DNA of 64,000 bases from SAR202 cluster bacterium (GCA_016872515.1 VGZR01000011.1:1-64000); one strand, 5' to 3'. Shown: positions 27,743-36,436, counted from the stretch's first letter. The notes: generated by a model from the letters alone, not told the origin. Made by a program: numbers and translations.

Positions 27743-27751
27743 ATTCTAGCA
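27743..27751 (-). promoter_or_regulatory. Extended -10 promoter for coaE operon
   Basis: The minus strand reads TGCTAGAAT, identical to the element before iscS, 40 bases before the coaE start. Confidence 0.5.
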
Positions 27752-27781
27752 CAAGCTGGCTTTGCCTAGCACTCCATAGGG

Positions 27782-27787
27782 TATAAT
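27782..27787 (+). promoter_or_regulatory. -10 box (TATAAT) for the selA operon
   Basis: A perfect TATAAT lies 46 bases before the ATG at 27833. A weak TTGCCT is 14 bases upstream, closer than ideal, so the -35 is uncertain. It is divergent from the coaE promoter. Confidence 0.5.
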
Positions 27788-27832
27788 GGCCGGACTGACG
27801 AAATCCGGCAAGCAATACCTAGAGGTGTCCAT

Positions 27833-28168
27833 ATGGCCGACCTGACCAGACGCGAGAAGGTGTACGAGAGCGTCGTCCACGCCAGGATAGATGCCTGTTA
27901 CCTCCGGCCGCGCGAGTTCGCCCGCTCCCACGGCTACCGCCTCGATTTCGAGGACACCACCCTGTTCCAGGTGTTCATCGGCGACCCGGTCTGGTCACTC
28001 GTCGCCGCCATCTCCGACCAGGATGGCACTGCCGCCCTCGTCAACCAGGCCAGGCAGGCTGCGCCCGACTACGTCGAGGCCGTCTGGCTTGGCATCCTCG
28101 GCAGGTTCCGCTCCCTCAACCTGGTCGCCACCCACCGCATCGCCTCCAGCCAGTCCCAGCCCATCTAG
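27833..28168 (+). CDS. Conserved-looking unknown protein preceding selA
   Basis: A 111-aa soluble protein, MADLTRREKVYESVVHARID, with no membrane segment, no Cys pair and no motif I recognise; its one Cys is at about residue 21. It has its own TATAAT promoter and ends eight bases before the selA ATG, so the two are almost certainly cotranscribed. Codon use matches neighbours. A role with SelA is possible from linkage but there is no direct evidence. Confidence 0.7.
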   Translation: MADLTRREKVYESVVHARIDACYLRPREFARSHGYRLDFEDTTLFQVFIGDPVWSLVAAISDQDGTAALVNQARQAAPDYVEAVWLGILGRFRSLNLVATHRIASSQSQPI

Positions 28169-28176
28169 GACGTCCC

Positions 28177-29541
28177 ATGGCAACCCAGCTCAGGTCGCTC
28201 CCCAGCGTGGACAAGGTCCTCGCTGACGGCCGCGTCCAGCGCCTCGTCGAGACCTACTCCCGCGGTGCGGTCGTTGACCTCGTGCGCGAGCAACTCGCGG
28301 AGGCGCGCCAGGCTGCGCAGCGCGGCGAACCGGCCGCCACTCTCGATGCCGTCGTCGAAGGCGTCGCAAAGGCCGCCGGGTCGCGCTGGGAGCACTGGCC
28401 GCTCCCCGTCATCAACGCCACCGGCGTCATCCTCCACACCAACCTGGGCCGCGCTCCTCTGAGCGACGACGCCCGCGCCGCCGTCCAGCGGGTCGCCGCC
28501 TCCTACTCCAACCTCGAGTTCGACCTCGACACCGGGCATCGCGGCTCCCGTCAGGGGCGCCTGTCCCAACTCCTGGCCCAGCTCACGGGCGCGGAAGCAG
28601 CCCTCGCCGTCAACAACAACGCCTCAGCCGTCATGCTCGGCCTCGCCGCCGTCGCGGCGGGGAAGCAGGTCATCGTCTCCCGCGGCGAGGCCGTCGAAAT
28701 CGGCGGCGGCTTCCGCATCCCCGATGTGCTCCGCCAGAGCGGCGCCGAACTGGTCGAGGTCGGCACCACAAACCGCACCTACGCCCAGGACTACGAGAAC
28801 GCCGTCACTGAGCGCACCGGCGCCATCCTCGCCGTCCATGCCAGCAACTTCCGCGTCGTGGGTTTCACCCATGCGCCAACCATCCCCGACCTGGTCGAGC
28901 TTGGCCGCAAACACGGCATCCCCGTCCTCCACGACCTCGGCAGCGGCTGCCTCCTGGACACCTCTCAGTTCGGCCTGGCGAAGGAGCCCATGCCCCAGGA
29001 CAGCATCGCATCTGGCGTGGGACTCGCCTTCTTCTCCGGCGACAAGATGCTGGGCGGTCCCCAAGCGGGCATCGTCGCCGGCACCAAGGAGCTGGTTGGC
29101 AAGCTGTCGCGGCATCCACTGGCGCGCGCGGTTCGCATGGACAAGCTCAGCATGGCCGCGCTGGTGGCCACGCTGCTCCACTACGTGGGCAGCGAGGCCA
29201 CCGATAAGATACCCATCTGGCGCATGATTGCAATGCCTCTGGAAGACCTCGACCTGCGCGCCCAGCGGTGGCGCGCGTCTCTCGGCGGAGGCGCGTCCGT
29301 CGTGGACGGCGCATCCACCGTCGGCGGCGGCAGCCTCCCCGGCGAAACGCTCTCCTCGCGCCTCCTGTGTCTACAGCCTTCCGGCGCCGGCGGCGTCGAA
29401 GCCCTCGCCGCCCGCCTTCGCCGCGCGAGCCAGCCCGTCATCGGCCGCATCGAAGACGGCCGCCTTCTCCTCGACCCCCGCACCGTCCTCCCCGAACAAG
29501 GGGACGCCCTGGTCCGCGCCCTCAAGGAAGCCCTGAGATGA
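28177..29541 (+). CDS. selA: L-seryl-tRNA(Sec) selenium transferase
   Basis: PLP enzyme turning Ser-tRNA-Sec into Sec-tRNA-Sec with selenophosphate from SelD. The 454-aa length is standard. Family signs are the N-terminal helical domain LPSVDKVLADGRVQRLV, INATGVILHTNLGRAPLS, GEAVEIGGGFRIPDV and the PLP Lys in FFSGDKMLGGPQAGIVAG. Together with selC (12.5 kb) and selD (45.3 kb) it completes the charging pathway. SelB, needed for decoding, must be outside the window. Confidence 0.96.
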   Translation: MATQLRSLPSVDKVLADGRVQRLVETYSRGAVVDLVREQLAEARQAAQRGEPAATLDAVVEGVAKAAGSRWEHWPLPVINATGVILHTNLGRAPLSDDARAAVQRVAASYSNLEFDLDTGHRGSRQGRLSQLLAQLTGAEAALAVNNNASAVMLGLAAVAAGKQVIVSRGEAVEIGGGFRIPDVLRQSGAELVEVGTTNRTYAQDYENAVTERTGAILAVHASNFRVVGFTHAPTIPDLVELGRKHGIPVLHDLGSGCLLDTSQFGLAKEPMPQDSIASGVGLAFFSGDKMLGGPQAGIVAGTKELVGKLSRHPLARAVRMDKLSMAALVATLLHYVGSEATDKIPIWRMIAMPLEDLDLRAQRWRASLGGGASVVDGASTVGGGSLPGETLSSRLLCLQPSGAGGVEALAARLRRASQPVIGRIEDGRLLLDPRTVLPEQGDALVRALKEALR

Positions 29542-29544
29542 GCG

Positions 29545-29898
29545 CTACCGTCGCGCGTTCATAAGGGCGCCCCAGGCGGCGACGAAGAAGGGGACCACAT
29601 AGCTGAGGGGTATCTTCCAGGCGAGGGTGGACGGCCTGGAACCGGAGACGAGGGTATCTCCCTGATTGATGGCGGTGACGATGGTGCCCACGACAACCGC
29701 AGCGAGGATGGACCGCCTGAGCATCGGCCCGTGCCGGACCGCGCACCGCCAGCACTTGACCGTCGTGCCCTCCGGCCCCTTCATCTCGAACGTCGCCCTG
29801 GAATCGAGCGCCCGTCCGCACCGTGTGCAGCTACCGCGCTCCTTCTCTTGTTCCAACACCCACCCCCAATCGCTCGGCCGGCAAGACCGCAGGTTCAC
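29545..29898 (-). CDS. NrtS-like membrane protein with N-terminal zinc ribbon
   Basis: A 117-aa protein (GTG start at 29898, or a later GTG). A CTRCG...CWRCA pair near residues 24-52 forms a zinc ribbon. Two helices follow with AVVVGTIVTAINQGDTLVSG and IPLSYVVPFFVAAWGALM, matching the NrtS nitrate/nitrite transporter family, in which the INQGD and YVVP segments are conserved. The zinc ribbon is not usual for NrtS as I know it. Convergent with selA. The transport role is known only for a few cyanobacterial members. Confidence 0.7.
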   Translation of the reverse strand: MNLRSCRPSDWGWVLEQEKERGSCTRCGRALDSRATFEMKGPEGTTVKCWRCAVRHGPMLRRSILAAVVVGTIVTAINQGDTLVSGSRPSTLAWKIPLSYVVPFFVAAWGALMNARR

Positions 29899-29935
29899 TG
29901 GATGGTAGGATTGGCGCTATGAGTAGTCAAGGCTG

Positions 29936-31327
29936 ATGAGCAACGGCAGCAAGGGCCGAGCCTCCCGCAGCCGTGACGGGTCGTTGTTCGAGCACCAGGA
30001 AAAGGAACTCCTCCGGCGCGAGGCCCCCCTGGCAGCCAGGATGCGCCCCCGCGGCTTCGACGGGTTCGTCGGCCAGGAGCACCTCATCGGCCCAGGCCGC
30101 GTCCTCCGCAAGGCCATCGAGGCCGACCAGGTACCGTCCATGGTGCTCTGGGGGCCGCCCGGCACCGGCAAGACCACGCTCGCCCTCCTCATCGCCGGCC
30201 TCACCCGCAGCCACTTCACCCCCGTCAGCGCCGTCGCCTCCGGCGTCGCCGACCTCCGCAAGGCCGTGGACGAGGCCCGCGACCGCCTCGGCCAGACCGG
30301 CCAGCGCACCATCCTCTTCGTGGACGAGATCCACCGCTTCAACAAGGCGCAGCAGGACGTCATCCTTCCCCACGTCGAGAACGGCACGGTCATCCTCATC
30401 GGCGCCACCACCGAGAACCCCTCCTTCGAGGTCGTCTCGCCCCTGCTCTCCCGCTGCCGCGTCTTCACCCTGCAGCCGTTGACAGACGAGCACATCGAGT
30501 CCATCTTGCGCCGCGCCATGGCCGACAAGGAGCATGGCCTCGGCACCCTCTCTGCCGATGTCGAACCTGAGGCCATGAAAGCCCTCGTGACCCTTTCCAG
30601 CGGCGATGCCCGCGTCGCCCTCAATGCCCTAGAGATTGCCGCCGCCACCACCGTGCCCGACGCCCAGGGCGTCCGCCGCGTCACCGTCGCCACCGTCGAA
30701 GAGGCGATGCAACGCCGCTCGCCGCGCTACGACCGCGCCGGCGACATCCACTATGACACCATCTCCGCCTTCATCAAGTGCGTCCGCGGATCCGACCCCG
30801 ACGCCGCCGTGTACTGGCTCGCCCGCATGATCGAGTCCGGCGAAGACCCTCTCTTCATCGCCCGCCGCCTCGTCATCCTCGCCGCCGAAGACATCGGCCT
30901 CGCCGCCCCGCAGGCCCTCACCGTCGCCGTCGCCGCGATGCAGGCCGTCCACCTCGTCGGCCTCCCCGAAGGGCGCATCCCCCTCGCCGAGGCCACCATC
31001 TACCTCGCCACCGCGCCCAAGAGCAACTCCGCCTACGTGGCCATAGGCGCCGCCATGAAAGATGTCCAGGACACCCGCAACGACCCCGTCCCGCTGCACC
31101 TGCGCAACGCGGTGACCCGCCTGATGAAGGAGATGGGCTACGGCGAAGGGTACAAGTACTCTCACGACTACGAGGGCCACTTCGCACCCATGGACAACCT
31201 GCCCGGCGCCCTCAAGGGCCGCCGCTACTACAAGCCCAGCGACCAGGGCGCCGAGCGCGACGCCGCCGAACGACTCCGCAAATGGTGGGGCGAGGCGAAG
31301 GACAAGCCCAAGCCCGACAAGCCCTAG
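29936..31327 (+). CDS. rarA: Replication-associated recombination protein A (MgsA/RarA)
   Basis: AAA+ clamp-loader-like ATPase acting at stalled replication forks. The 463-aa protein has the opening RPRGFDGFVGQEHLIGPGRVLR, Walker A GPPGTGKTTLALLI near 76, Walker B ILFVDEIHRFNKAQQD near 124, sensor 1 IGATTENPSFE, and the C-terminal tetramerisation domain ending KRRYYKPSDQG-like (read GRRYYKPSDQG). Monocistronic. Confidence 0.95.
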   Translation: MSNGSKGRASRSRDGSLFEHQEKELLRREAPLAARMRPRGFDGFVGQEHLIGPGRVLRKAIEADQVPSMVLWGPPGTGKTTLALLIAGLTRSHFTPVSAVASGVADLRKAVDEARDRLGQTGQRTILFVDEIHRFNKAQQDVILPHVENGTVILIGATTENPSFEVVSPLLSRCRVFTLQPLTDEHIESILRRAMADKEHGLGTLSADVEPEAMKALVTLSSGDARVALNALEIAAATTVPDAQGVRRVTVATVEEAMQRRSPRYDRAGDIHYDTISAFIKCVRGSDPDAAVYWLARMIESGEDPLFIARRLVILAAEDIGLAAPQALTVAVAAMQAVHLVGLPEGRIPLAEATIYLATAPKSNSAYVAIGAAMKDVQDTRNDPVPLHLRNAVTRLMKEMGYGEGYKYSHDYEGHFAPMDNLPGALKGRRYYKPSDQGAERDAAERLRKWWGEAKDKPKPDKP

Positions 31328-31328
31328 T

Positions 31329-32555
31329 CTACCCTAGCTCCCCTTTCGCCTCCGGCCGCTCACGCAGCCGCGATGCCATCGGCATCAGGCTCAGGGCGCT
31401 GACAACCAGCACTCCCCCGCCGATGGCAATAGCTGCAGGCGCGCCCAACGCATTGGCGATAGCGCCGGCCACGAACCCAGCCAGGCTTGAGATCCCCCAC
31501 ACCGCCGTCTGAAAGCTCAGCACCCGTCCCCGCATGCCGTCCGGCACCGCCGTCTGCAGCGCCGTCGTCACGACCGCCTCATAGACGTGGCCCATCCCGT
31601 ACGCCAACGCGATGAGCAACAGCGAGAGCGAGAACCAAGGGGAATAGGCGAACGCCACGAGGAACAGTCCGAACCCCGCCGCGGCCACGACCGCCACCAG
31701 TCCCTTTCGCCTGATGTCCCGAAGGTTAGCCAAGACAAGAGTAAATGCGAGACTCCCCGCTCCCGCTGCGGAAAGCATGTATCCAAGGCCAGCGGCGCCG
31801 ACCTTGAGGACGTCTCCGGCCATCACCGGCAGCATCGTCTCGTGCGACCAGCCGAAGACCTCCCCCGTGATGCCAAGCAGGATAAGTCCACGGATCAACG
31901 GCGTCCTGAAACCGTACGCCAACCCCTCACGAAGGTCGCGGAGCGGCGTGCGGTGCTCCGCGACCGCCGGCCGCTGGTATCGAAGGGGCAGGAGCATCGT
32001 CACCGCCACCATATTCGAGCCCGCCACGACGACGTACGCCCACGAGTCGTCGAACGCCTCGAGCACCTGCCCCGCCACGATGGGAGCCGCGATGCCCATG
32101 ATCTGGGCTGTAACGAAGTTGGTCGCGACGCCTCTCAGCAGGTTTCCCCTCCCCATCAGGTCCATCGTGAAGGCGTTGCGCGAGGGCAGCTCCACCGCAT
32201 TTGAGACGCCGAAGCTGAACCCCGCAAGCATCAGGTGCCACAGCTCCACCCGGCCCGTCGCGACCAGAGCGGCCATGACCGTCGCAACCACCGCCATCCA
32301 GACCTGCGCACCCATCAACAGCTTCTTCCGATCGAGCCGGTCCGCCAGGACGCCGCCGAACACGGAGAAGCCGGCGAGGCCCACGCCCACCGACCCCGCC
32401 GTCGCGCCGACCCAGAACGGCGAGTCCGTCAACGTCAGCGCCAGCCAACCGTTGGACACGAAAAAGACGATGACGCCCAGGTCCCGGCACAGCGTGTTGG
32501 CAAAGAAGAAACGGTATTTTGGGTGTCGAAGAATCGCTAGCATCTGTATCAACAA
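31329..32555 (-). CDS. MFS transporter
   Basis: A 408-aa integral membrane protein with about 12 helices in two halves and the MFS loop 2-3 motif GVLADRLDRKKLLMGAQ near residue 68. The opening MLAILRHPKYRFFFANTLCRDLG resembles the MFS_3/enterobactin exporter-like group. The substrate is not readable. Convergent with rarA: its stop directly follows the rarA stop. Confidence 0.88.
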   Translation of the reverse strand: MLIQMLAILRHPKYRFFFANTLCRDLGVIVFFVSNGWLALTLTDSPFWVGATAGSVGVGLAGFSVFGGVLADRLDRKKLLMGAQVWMAVVATVMAALVATGRVELWHLMLAGFSFGVSNAVELPSRNAFTMDLMGRGNLLRGVATNFVTAQIMGIAAPIVAGQVLEAFDDSWAYVVVAGSNMVAVTMLLPLRYQRPAVAEHRTPLRDLREGLAYGFRTPLIRGLILLGITGEVFGWSHETMLPVMAGDVLKVGAAGLGYMLSAAGAGSLAFTLVLANLRDIRRKGLVAVVAAAGFGLFLVAFAYSPWFSLSLLLIALAYGMGHVYEAVVTTALQTAVPDGMRGRVLSFQTAVWGISSLAGFVAGAIANALGAPAAIAIGGGVLVVSALSLMPMASRLRERPEAKGELG

Positions 32556-32586
32556 AAGGGGCAGGCCGGAGTGTCCGGTCTGCCCC
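32556..32586 (-). terminator. Rho-independent terminator of threonine aldolase gene
   Basis: A 13-bp stem GGGGCAGACCGGA (minus strand, one G-U pair in the other arm) with a three-base loop is followed on the minus strand by TTTTGTT. It ends the aldolase transcript before the MFS gene. Confidence 0.8.
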
Positions 32587-32611
32587 GCAAACTACCAGTG
32601 TAGTTGAGAGG

Positions 32612-33718
32612 CTACACGCGGTACTCCTTGAACGTGTCCTCGATTACGTCCAAGGCGTAGTCTATGTCGTCCGACGTGATGCCGTAGTGCGTGACGAGCC
32701 GCCAGCCGTAGGACAGTGACAGGAACCGCACGCCCCGCGCCTCGATGCGCCGCTGAATCTCACCCGGCGACTTCACCTTCGGCCAGCAGAAAACGAGGTT
32801 CGTCGGCAGCTTGTCCGGATAGATTTCGATGCCTTTGATCTTGCTCAGCCCCACCGCCAGCTTCCGTGCGTTCGCGTGGTCTTCCGCCAGCCGGTCAACC
32901 ATGCTCTCCAGCGCCACGACGCCCGCCGCCGCAATGATGCCCACCTGCCGCATCGCGCCGCCCAGCGCCTTGCGCTGCCGCCGCACCTTCTCGATGTCCT
33001 CGTGGCTGCCCACCACCACCGACCCGATGGGACAGGCCAGCCCTTTCGACAGGCAGAAGCTCACCGTGTCGGCGTCCTTCGCCAGTTCCTTGACCGGCGT
33101 CTCCAGGGCCACCGCCGCATTGAAGATGCGCGCTCCGTCTATGTGGAACTTCAGCCCGTGCCGCTTCGCCACGCCCGCCACCGCCTCCGTATCCTCCGGC
33201 GTGATGGGATAGCCGCCGCAGCCGTTGTGCGTGTTCTCGATGGCGATGAGCCGCGTGATCGGATAGTGGATATTGTCGGGCCGGATGGCATGCTCCACCT
33301 CGTCCGGGTTCACCCGCCCCTGCTCGTCGTTCTGCACCATCCGGATCTGGACGCCCCCGAAGGCGGACACGCTGCCCACCTCGGCGTTGGCCATGTGGGA
33401 CTTGTGCCCCACGATCATCTCGTCGCCCCGCTGGCAATGCGCCAGCGCCGCCGCGATGTTCCCCTGCGTCCCGCTGGTCACGAACAGGCCGGCCTCCTTG
33501 CCGAACATCTTGGCCGACATGTCCTGCAGCTTGTTGGTCGTCGGGTCCTCCCCGAACACGTCGTCGCCCACCTCCGCGTAGGCCATCGCCTCGCGCATCT
33601 CCGGCGTCGGCTTCGTTACCGTATCGCTGCGCAGATCAACCTCGCGCTGGCCCTTCTTCTTGGCGCCCTTTGCCCTGGTCTCCACGGCGCTGCGAGCGCC
33701 GTACTGGTCGGTTGGCAT
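32612..33718 (-). CDS. ltaE: Low-specificity L-threonine aldolase
   Basis: PLP enzyme splitting L-(allo)-threonine to glycine and acetaldehyde. The 368-aa protein has a short Lys-rich N-terminal extension, then VDLRSDTVTKPTPEMREAM, TSGTQGNIAA, HIDGARIFNAAVAL and the PLP Lys in SFCLSKGLACPIGSVVVG. A strong ribosome site GGAGG precedes the ATG, and an extended -10 (TGTTAGAAT) lies 36 bases upstream. Monocistronic with its own terminator. Confidence 0.94.
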   Translation of the reverse strand: MPTDQYGARSAVETRAKGAKKKGQREVDLRSDTVTKPTPEMREAMAYAEVGDDVFGEDPTTNKLQDMSAKMFGKEAGLFVTSGTQGNIAAALAHCQRGDEMIVGHKSHMANAEVGSVSAFGGVQIRMVQNDEQGRVNPDEVEHAIRPDNIHYPITRLIAIENTHNGCGGYPITPEDTEAVAGVAKRHGLKFHIDGARIFNAAVALETPVKELAKDADTVSFCLSKGLACPIGSVVVGSHEDIEKVRRQRKALGGAMRQVGIIAAAGVVALESMVDRLAEDHANARKLAVGLSKIKGIEIYPDKLPTNLVFCWPKVKSPGEIQRRIEARGVRFLSLSYGWRLVTHYGITSDDIDYALDVIEDTFKEYRV

Positions 33719-33753
33719 CGTGGAAAACCTCCTTCTCGTTCAAACGAACTCCA

Positions 33754-33762
33754 ATTCTAACA
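33754..33762 (-). promoter_or_regulatory. Extended -10 promoter for threonine aldolase
   Basis: The minus strand reads TGTTAGAAT, an extended -10 element, 36 bases before the ATG. Confidence 0.5.
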
Positions 33763-33884
33763 ACACAGCTTGTCAAACGCCACAACGTCGCCTAACATGA
33801 GAGGGTCGGCCAACCCACATCCACGGCTTCGCGGTCGTCCATCCAGCCCTTATGAAGAGCAGCACGGGGCCGGGAGGGGTCGTT

Positions 33885-33953
33885 CTTCCTCCCCCTTGAG
33901 GGGGGACCTTCGGCCCCACAGCGGGGCCGAAGAGGTGGGGGTGAGCGGCACAA
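33885..33953. repeat. Intergenic palindromic repeat, long form (copy 2)
   Basis: An outer arm CTCCCCCTTGAGGGGGGA, then an inner hairpin CTTCGGCCCC/GGGGCCGAAG with a short loop, then AGGTGGGGGTGA. It lies just upstream of fumarase in the same orientation as copy 3 on the other side of that gene. Confidence 0.8.
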
Positions 33954-33964
33954 GGAGTTAGCAC

Positions 33965-35380
33965 TTGACCACCAAAGACTTCCGCATCGAAAAGGACTCC
34001 ATGGGCGAGTTCAAGGTCCCGGCAAAGGCCTACTACGGCGCCAACACCATGCGCGCCGTCGTCAACTTCCCCATCAGCGACCTGCGCTTTCCCCGCTCGT
34101 TCATCCGCGCCATGGGCGAGATCAAGAAGGCCGCAGCCCAGACCAACCAGGACCTCGGTCTCCTCGACGCCAAGCTCGCCAAGGCCATCATCCAGGCCGC
34201 CGACGAGGTCGCCGATGGCAAGCTCGACAACCATTTCGTCGTGGACATCTTCCAGACCGGCTCCGGCACCTCCACCAACATGAACGCCAACGAGGTCATC
34301 GCCAACCGCGCCATCGAACTCCTCGGCGGCGCCATCGGCTCCAAGAAGCCCGTCCACCCCAACGACCACGTCAACATCGGCCAGTCGTCCAACGACGTCA
34401 TCCCCACCGCCATCCACCTGGCCGCCCTTGTGACCATCGTCCACGACCTCATCCCCACCCTCGAACTCCTTCAGCGGGAGCTGGAGCGCAAGGCCGAGGA
34501 GTTCATGCCCATCGTCAAGACCGGCCGCACCCACCTCCAGGACGCCACGCCCGTCCGCCTCGGCCAGGAGTTCCAGGGCCACGCCGGCCAGGTCGAGCGC
34601 GGCATCGCCAGGCTCCGCCGCGCCGCCGGCAGCCTCGCCGAGGTCGCCCTCGGCGGCACCGCCGTCGGCACCGGCGTGAACACCCACCCCGAGTTCGCAC
34701 AGCGCGTCTGTGCCAGGCTCTCCAAGGCCCTCGGTGTCCCCGTCCGCGAGACCACCAACCACTTCCAGGCCCAGAGCACCCTCGACACCGTCGTCGAGGC
34801 CAGCGGCGCCCTCAAGACCGTCGCCGTCAGCCTCATGAAGATCGCCAACGACGTCCGCTGGCTCGGCTCCGGCCCACGCGCAGGCCTCGGCGAAATCACC
34901 CTCCCCGAGGTCCAGCCCGGCAGCTCCATCATGCCCGGCAAGGTCAACCCCGTCATCCCCGAGTCCGTCGCCATGGTCGCCGCCCACGTCATCGGCAACG
35001 ACGCCGCCATCACCATCGCCGGACAGTCCGGCAACTTCGAGATCAACGTCATGATGCCCGTCGCCGCCTACAACCTCCTCCAGTCCATCCAGCTCCTCGC
35101 TACCTCCTCGCGCAACTTCGCTACGCAGTGCGTCAGCGGCCTCAAGGCCACCACCAAGGGCCCCGAGATGGTCGAGAAGGGCCTCGCCATCGTCACCACC
35201 CTCGTCCCCCACATCGGCTACGACCAGGCCGCCGCCATCGCCAAAGAAGCCCAGGCCATCGGCAAGACCATCCGCGAGGTCGCCGCCGTCCGCACCAAGC
35301 TCTCCCCAGCCGAACTCGACAAGATCCTCGACCCAGCCTCCATGACCGAGCCCGGCCTCGGCGGCGTCTCCGTGGGGTAG
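33965..35380 (+). CDS. fumC: Class II fumarate hydratase
   Basis: Iron-independent fumarase of the TCA cycle, hydrating fumarate to L-malate. The 471-aa protein has DSMGEFKVPAKAYYGANTMRA, the substrate-site GSGTSTNMNANEV, HPNDHVNIGQSSND, TGRTHLQDATP, and the superfamily signature GSSIMPGKVNP near residue 319. The start is TTG after an AAGGAG ribosome site. Monocistronic, bounded on both sides by copies of the palindromic repeat in the same orientation. The 548-aa antisense ORF here is a codon-bias shadow. Confidence 0.96.
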   Translation: MTTKDFRIEKDSMGEFKVPAKAYYGANTMRAVVNFPISDLRFPRSFIRAMGEIKKAAAQTNQDLGLLDAKLAKAIIQAADEVADGKLDNHFVVDIFQTGSGTSTNMNANEVIANRAIELLGGAIGSKKPVHPNDHVNIGQSSNDVIPTAIHLAALVTIVHDLIPTLELLQRELERKAEEFMPIVKTGRTHLQDATPVRLGQEFQGHAGQVERGIARLRRAAGSLAEVALGGTAVGTGVNTHPEFAQRVCARLSKALGVPVRETTNHFQAQSTLDTVVEASGALKTVAVSLMKIANDVRWLGSGPRAGLGEITLPEVQPGSSIMPGKVNPVIPESVAMVAAHVIGNDAAITIAGQSGNFEINVMMPVAAYNLLQSIQLLATSSRNFATQCVSGLKATTKGPEMVEKGLAIVTTLVPHIGYDQAAAIAKEAQAIGKTIREVAAVRTKLSPAELDKILDPASMTEPGLGGVSVG

Positions 35381-35409
35381 CCTGACACCCTCCTCTCCCC
35401 AGGAGCCTG

Positions 35410-35429
35410 CCCTGAGCACAGTCGAAGGG
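35410..35429. repeat. Short REP-like palindrome CCCTGAGC..GTCGAAGGG
   Basis: An imperfect 20-base palindrome; similar copies lie at 35545-35564 and, reversed, at 44149-44168. This kind of intergenic element is seen in many GC-rich genomes. Confidence 0.6.
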
Positions 35430-35455
35430 GAGGCATCTCAGGGCGGGGCGTAGTT

Positions 35456-35522
35456 TCCTCCTCCCCCCTTGAGGGGGAGAACCTTTGCCCCGACCGGGTC
35501 GGGGCAAAGAGGTAGGGGGGTG
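35456..35522. repeat. Intergenic palindromic repeat, long form (copy 3)
   Basis: The same outer arms as copy 2, with an inner hairpin CTTTGCCCCGAC/GTCGGGGCAAAG. The inner arms differ from copy 2 at several places yet pair fully. Confidence 0.8.
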
Positions 35523-35544
35523 CCTTCCAGTCGCAACCTGCCTA

Positions 35545-35564
35545 CCCTGAGCGAAGTCGAAGGG
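35545..35564. repeat. Short REP-like palindrome CCCTGAGCGAAGTCGAAGGG
   Basis: Second copy of the 20-base palindrome, differing from the 35410 copy at two central bases. Confidence 0.6.
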
Positions 35565-35706
35565 CTCATGGTCAGGACGACGTGGCTATAGGGTATTGCG
35601 TATTCTTGAAACAAGGTCCAACAAGCATCAGTGAAGCCCTCTTGACAGAACGTCCTATGATGAATGTAGGAGAACCTGTGTTCTCTTTCGTCTCAAGGAG
35701 GTCAAC

Positions 35707-36171
35707 ATGTTTGACGAACATCTGGCCCCATGGGCGCAGACGGCGCACCAGTTCATGCAAGACGAGGTCCAGCAGCGCAAGCTGACTCCAAGGCAGGAGC
35801 GGTTCGTCGAGGCCTACCTGACGACCCTGAGCGCCACCAAGGCGGCCAAGCTCGCCGGCTACTCGGAACGCTCCGCCGGCAAGATCGGCTCGCGCCTGCT
35901 CAACGAGAACGCCCTTGTCCGCGAGTGCGTCGCCCGGCGCCGGGCCGAGCTCGCTGCTTTGGCTGGCCTGACCCCGGAGCGCGTTATCCTCGAGCTGATG
36001 GACAATGCCCGGCGCGCCAAACAGCAGTCAGCGACATCACTCACGACAAGCATACAGTGCTGGGAACTCCTCGGCAGATACATCGGCATATTCGACCGCC
36101 CTCCGCGCTCCCAGCCTTTGCCCTTCGGCGCGGTGGTGGAAAAAGTGGAAGAACTGAACTGCCCCAGCTAG
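35707..36171 (+). CDS. Orphan phage terminase small subunit-like protein
   Basis: A 154-aa protein matching Terminase_2: LTPRQERFVEAYLTTLSATKAAKLAGYSERSAGKIGSRLLN is the DNA-binding helix-turn-helix of small terminase subunits, which recognise phage DNA for packaging. It has a very strong ribosome site (AAGGAGG). No large subunit, portal or integrase is near. It lies between two copies of the palindromic repeat. Either a prophage remnant or a captured DNA-binding protein; the reading frame is intact. Confidence 0.75.
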   Translation: MFDEHLAPWAQTAHQFMQDEVQQRKLTPRQERFVEAYLTTLSATKAAKLAGYSERSAGKIGSRLLNENALVRECVARRRAELAALAGLTPERVILELMDNARRAKQQSATSLTTSIQCWELLGRYIGIFDRPPRSQPLPFGAVVEKVEELNCPS

Positions 36172-36354
36172 GAGGCCTCGTGCCATCCATGACCCTTCCG
36201 AACGGCCACGAAGACCTCGATGGGCAAAACGGCCCTGGTGGAAAGCTGATGGAATAACGGTGGAGTGATGGGGGATTTAGTGTCGAAGAGCTGACGAATG
36301 ACCGTGGTGCTGCTGGCGAAAGATCATCCATCCTCAGCGGAAGGGAGGGAATGT

Positions 36355-36421
36355 CCTCCCCTCCCCCTGCGGGAGAGGCCTATGAGTCCTTCCGCAGAAG
36401 GACGAATAGGTTGAGGGGTTC
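36355..36421. repeat. Intergenic palindromic repeat, divergent copy
   Basis: CTCCCCCTGCGGGAGAGG, then a perfect 7-bp hairpin GTCCTTC/GAAGGAC, then TAGGTTGAGGGG. The layout is that of the long form, but the inner hairpin sequence is unrelated. The remaining bases back to 36172 hold no supported gene; a 22-codon ATG frame at 36190 is too short to trust. Confidence 0.55.
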
Positions 36422-36436
36422 TGTGAGCGTTCAGGT

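Larger units (their letters stand above)
35381..35706. other. Repeat-rich intergenic region
   Basis: A 326-base gap holding two CCCTGAGC-type short palindromes (35410-35429 and 35545-35564) and one long-form palindromic repeat (35456-35522). No gene is supported. An AAGGAGGTCAAC ribosome site near its end serves the terminase gene. Confidence 0.6.

Noticed and set aside
33773-35419. 548-aa minus-strand ORF opposite fumarase
   Set aside because: It is Gly/Val/Asp/Leu-rich low-complexity sequence produced by third-position GC bias opposite fumC; it has no domain.
35707-36436. A prophage at 35.7-36.4 kb
   Set aside because: Only a terminase small-subunit-like gene is present; no integrase, attachment sites, portal or capsid genes are seen.
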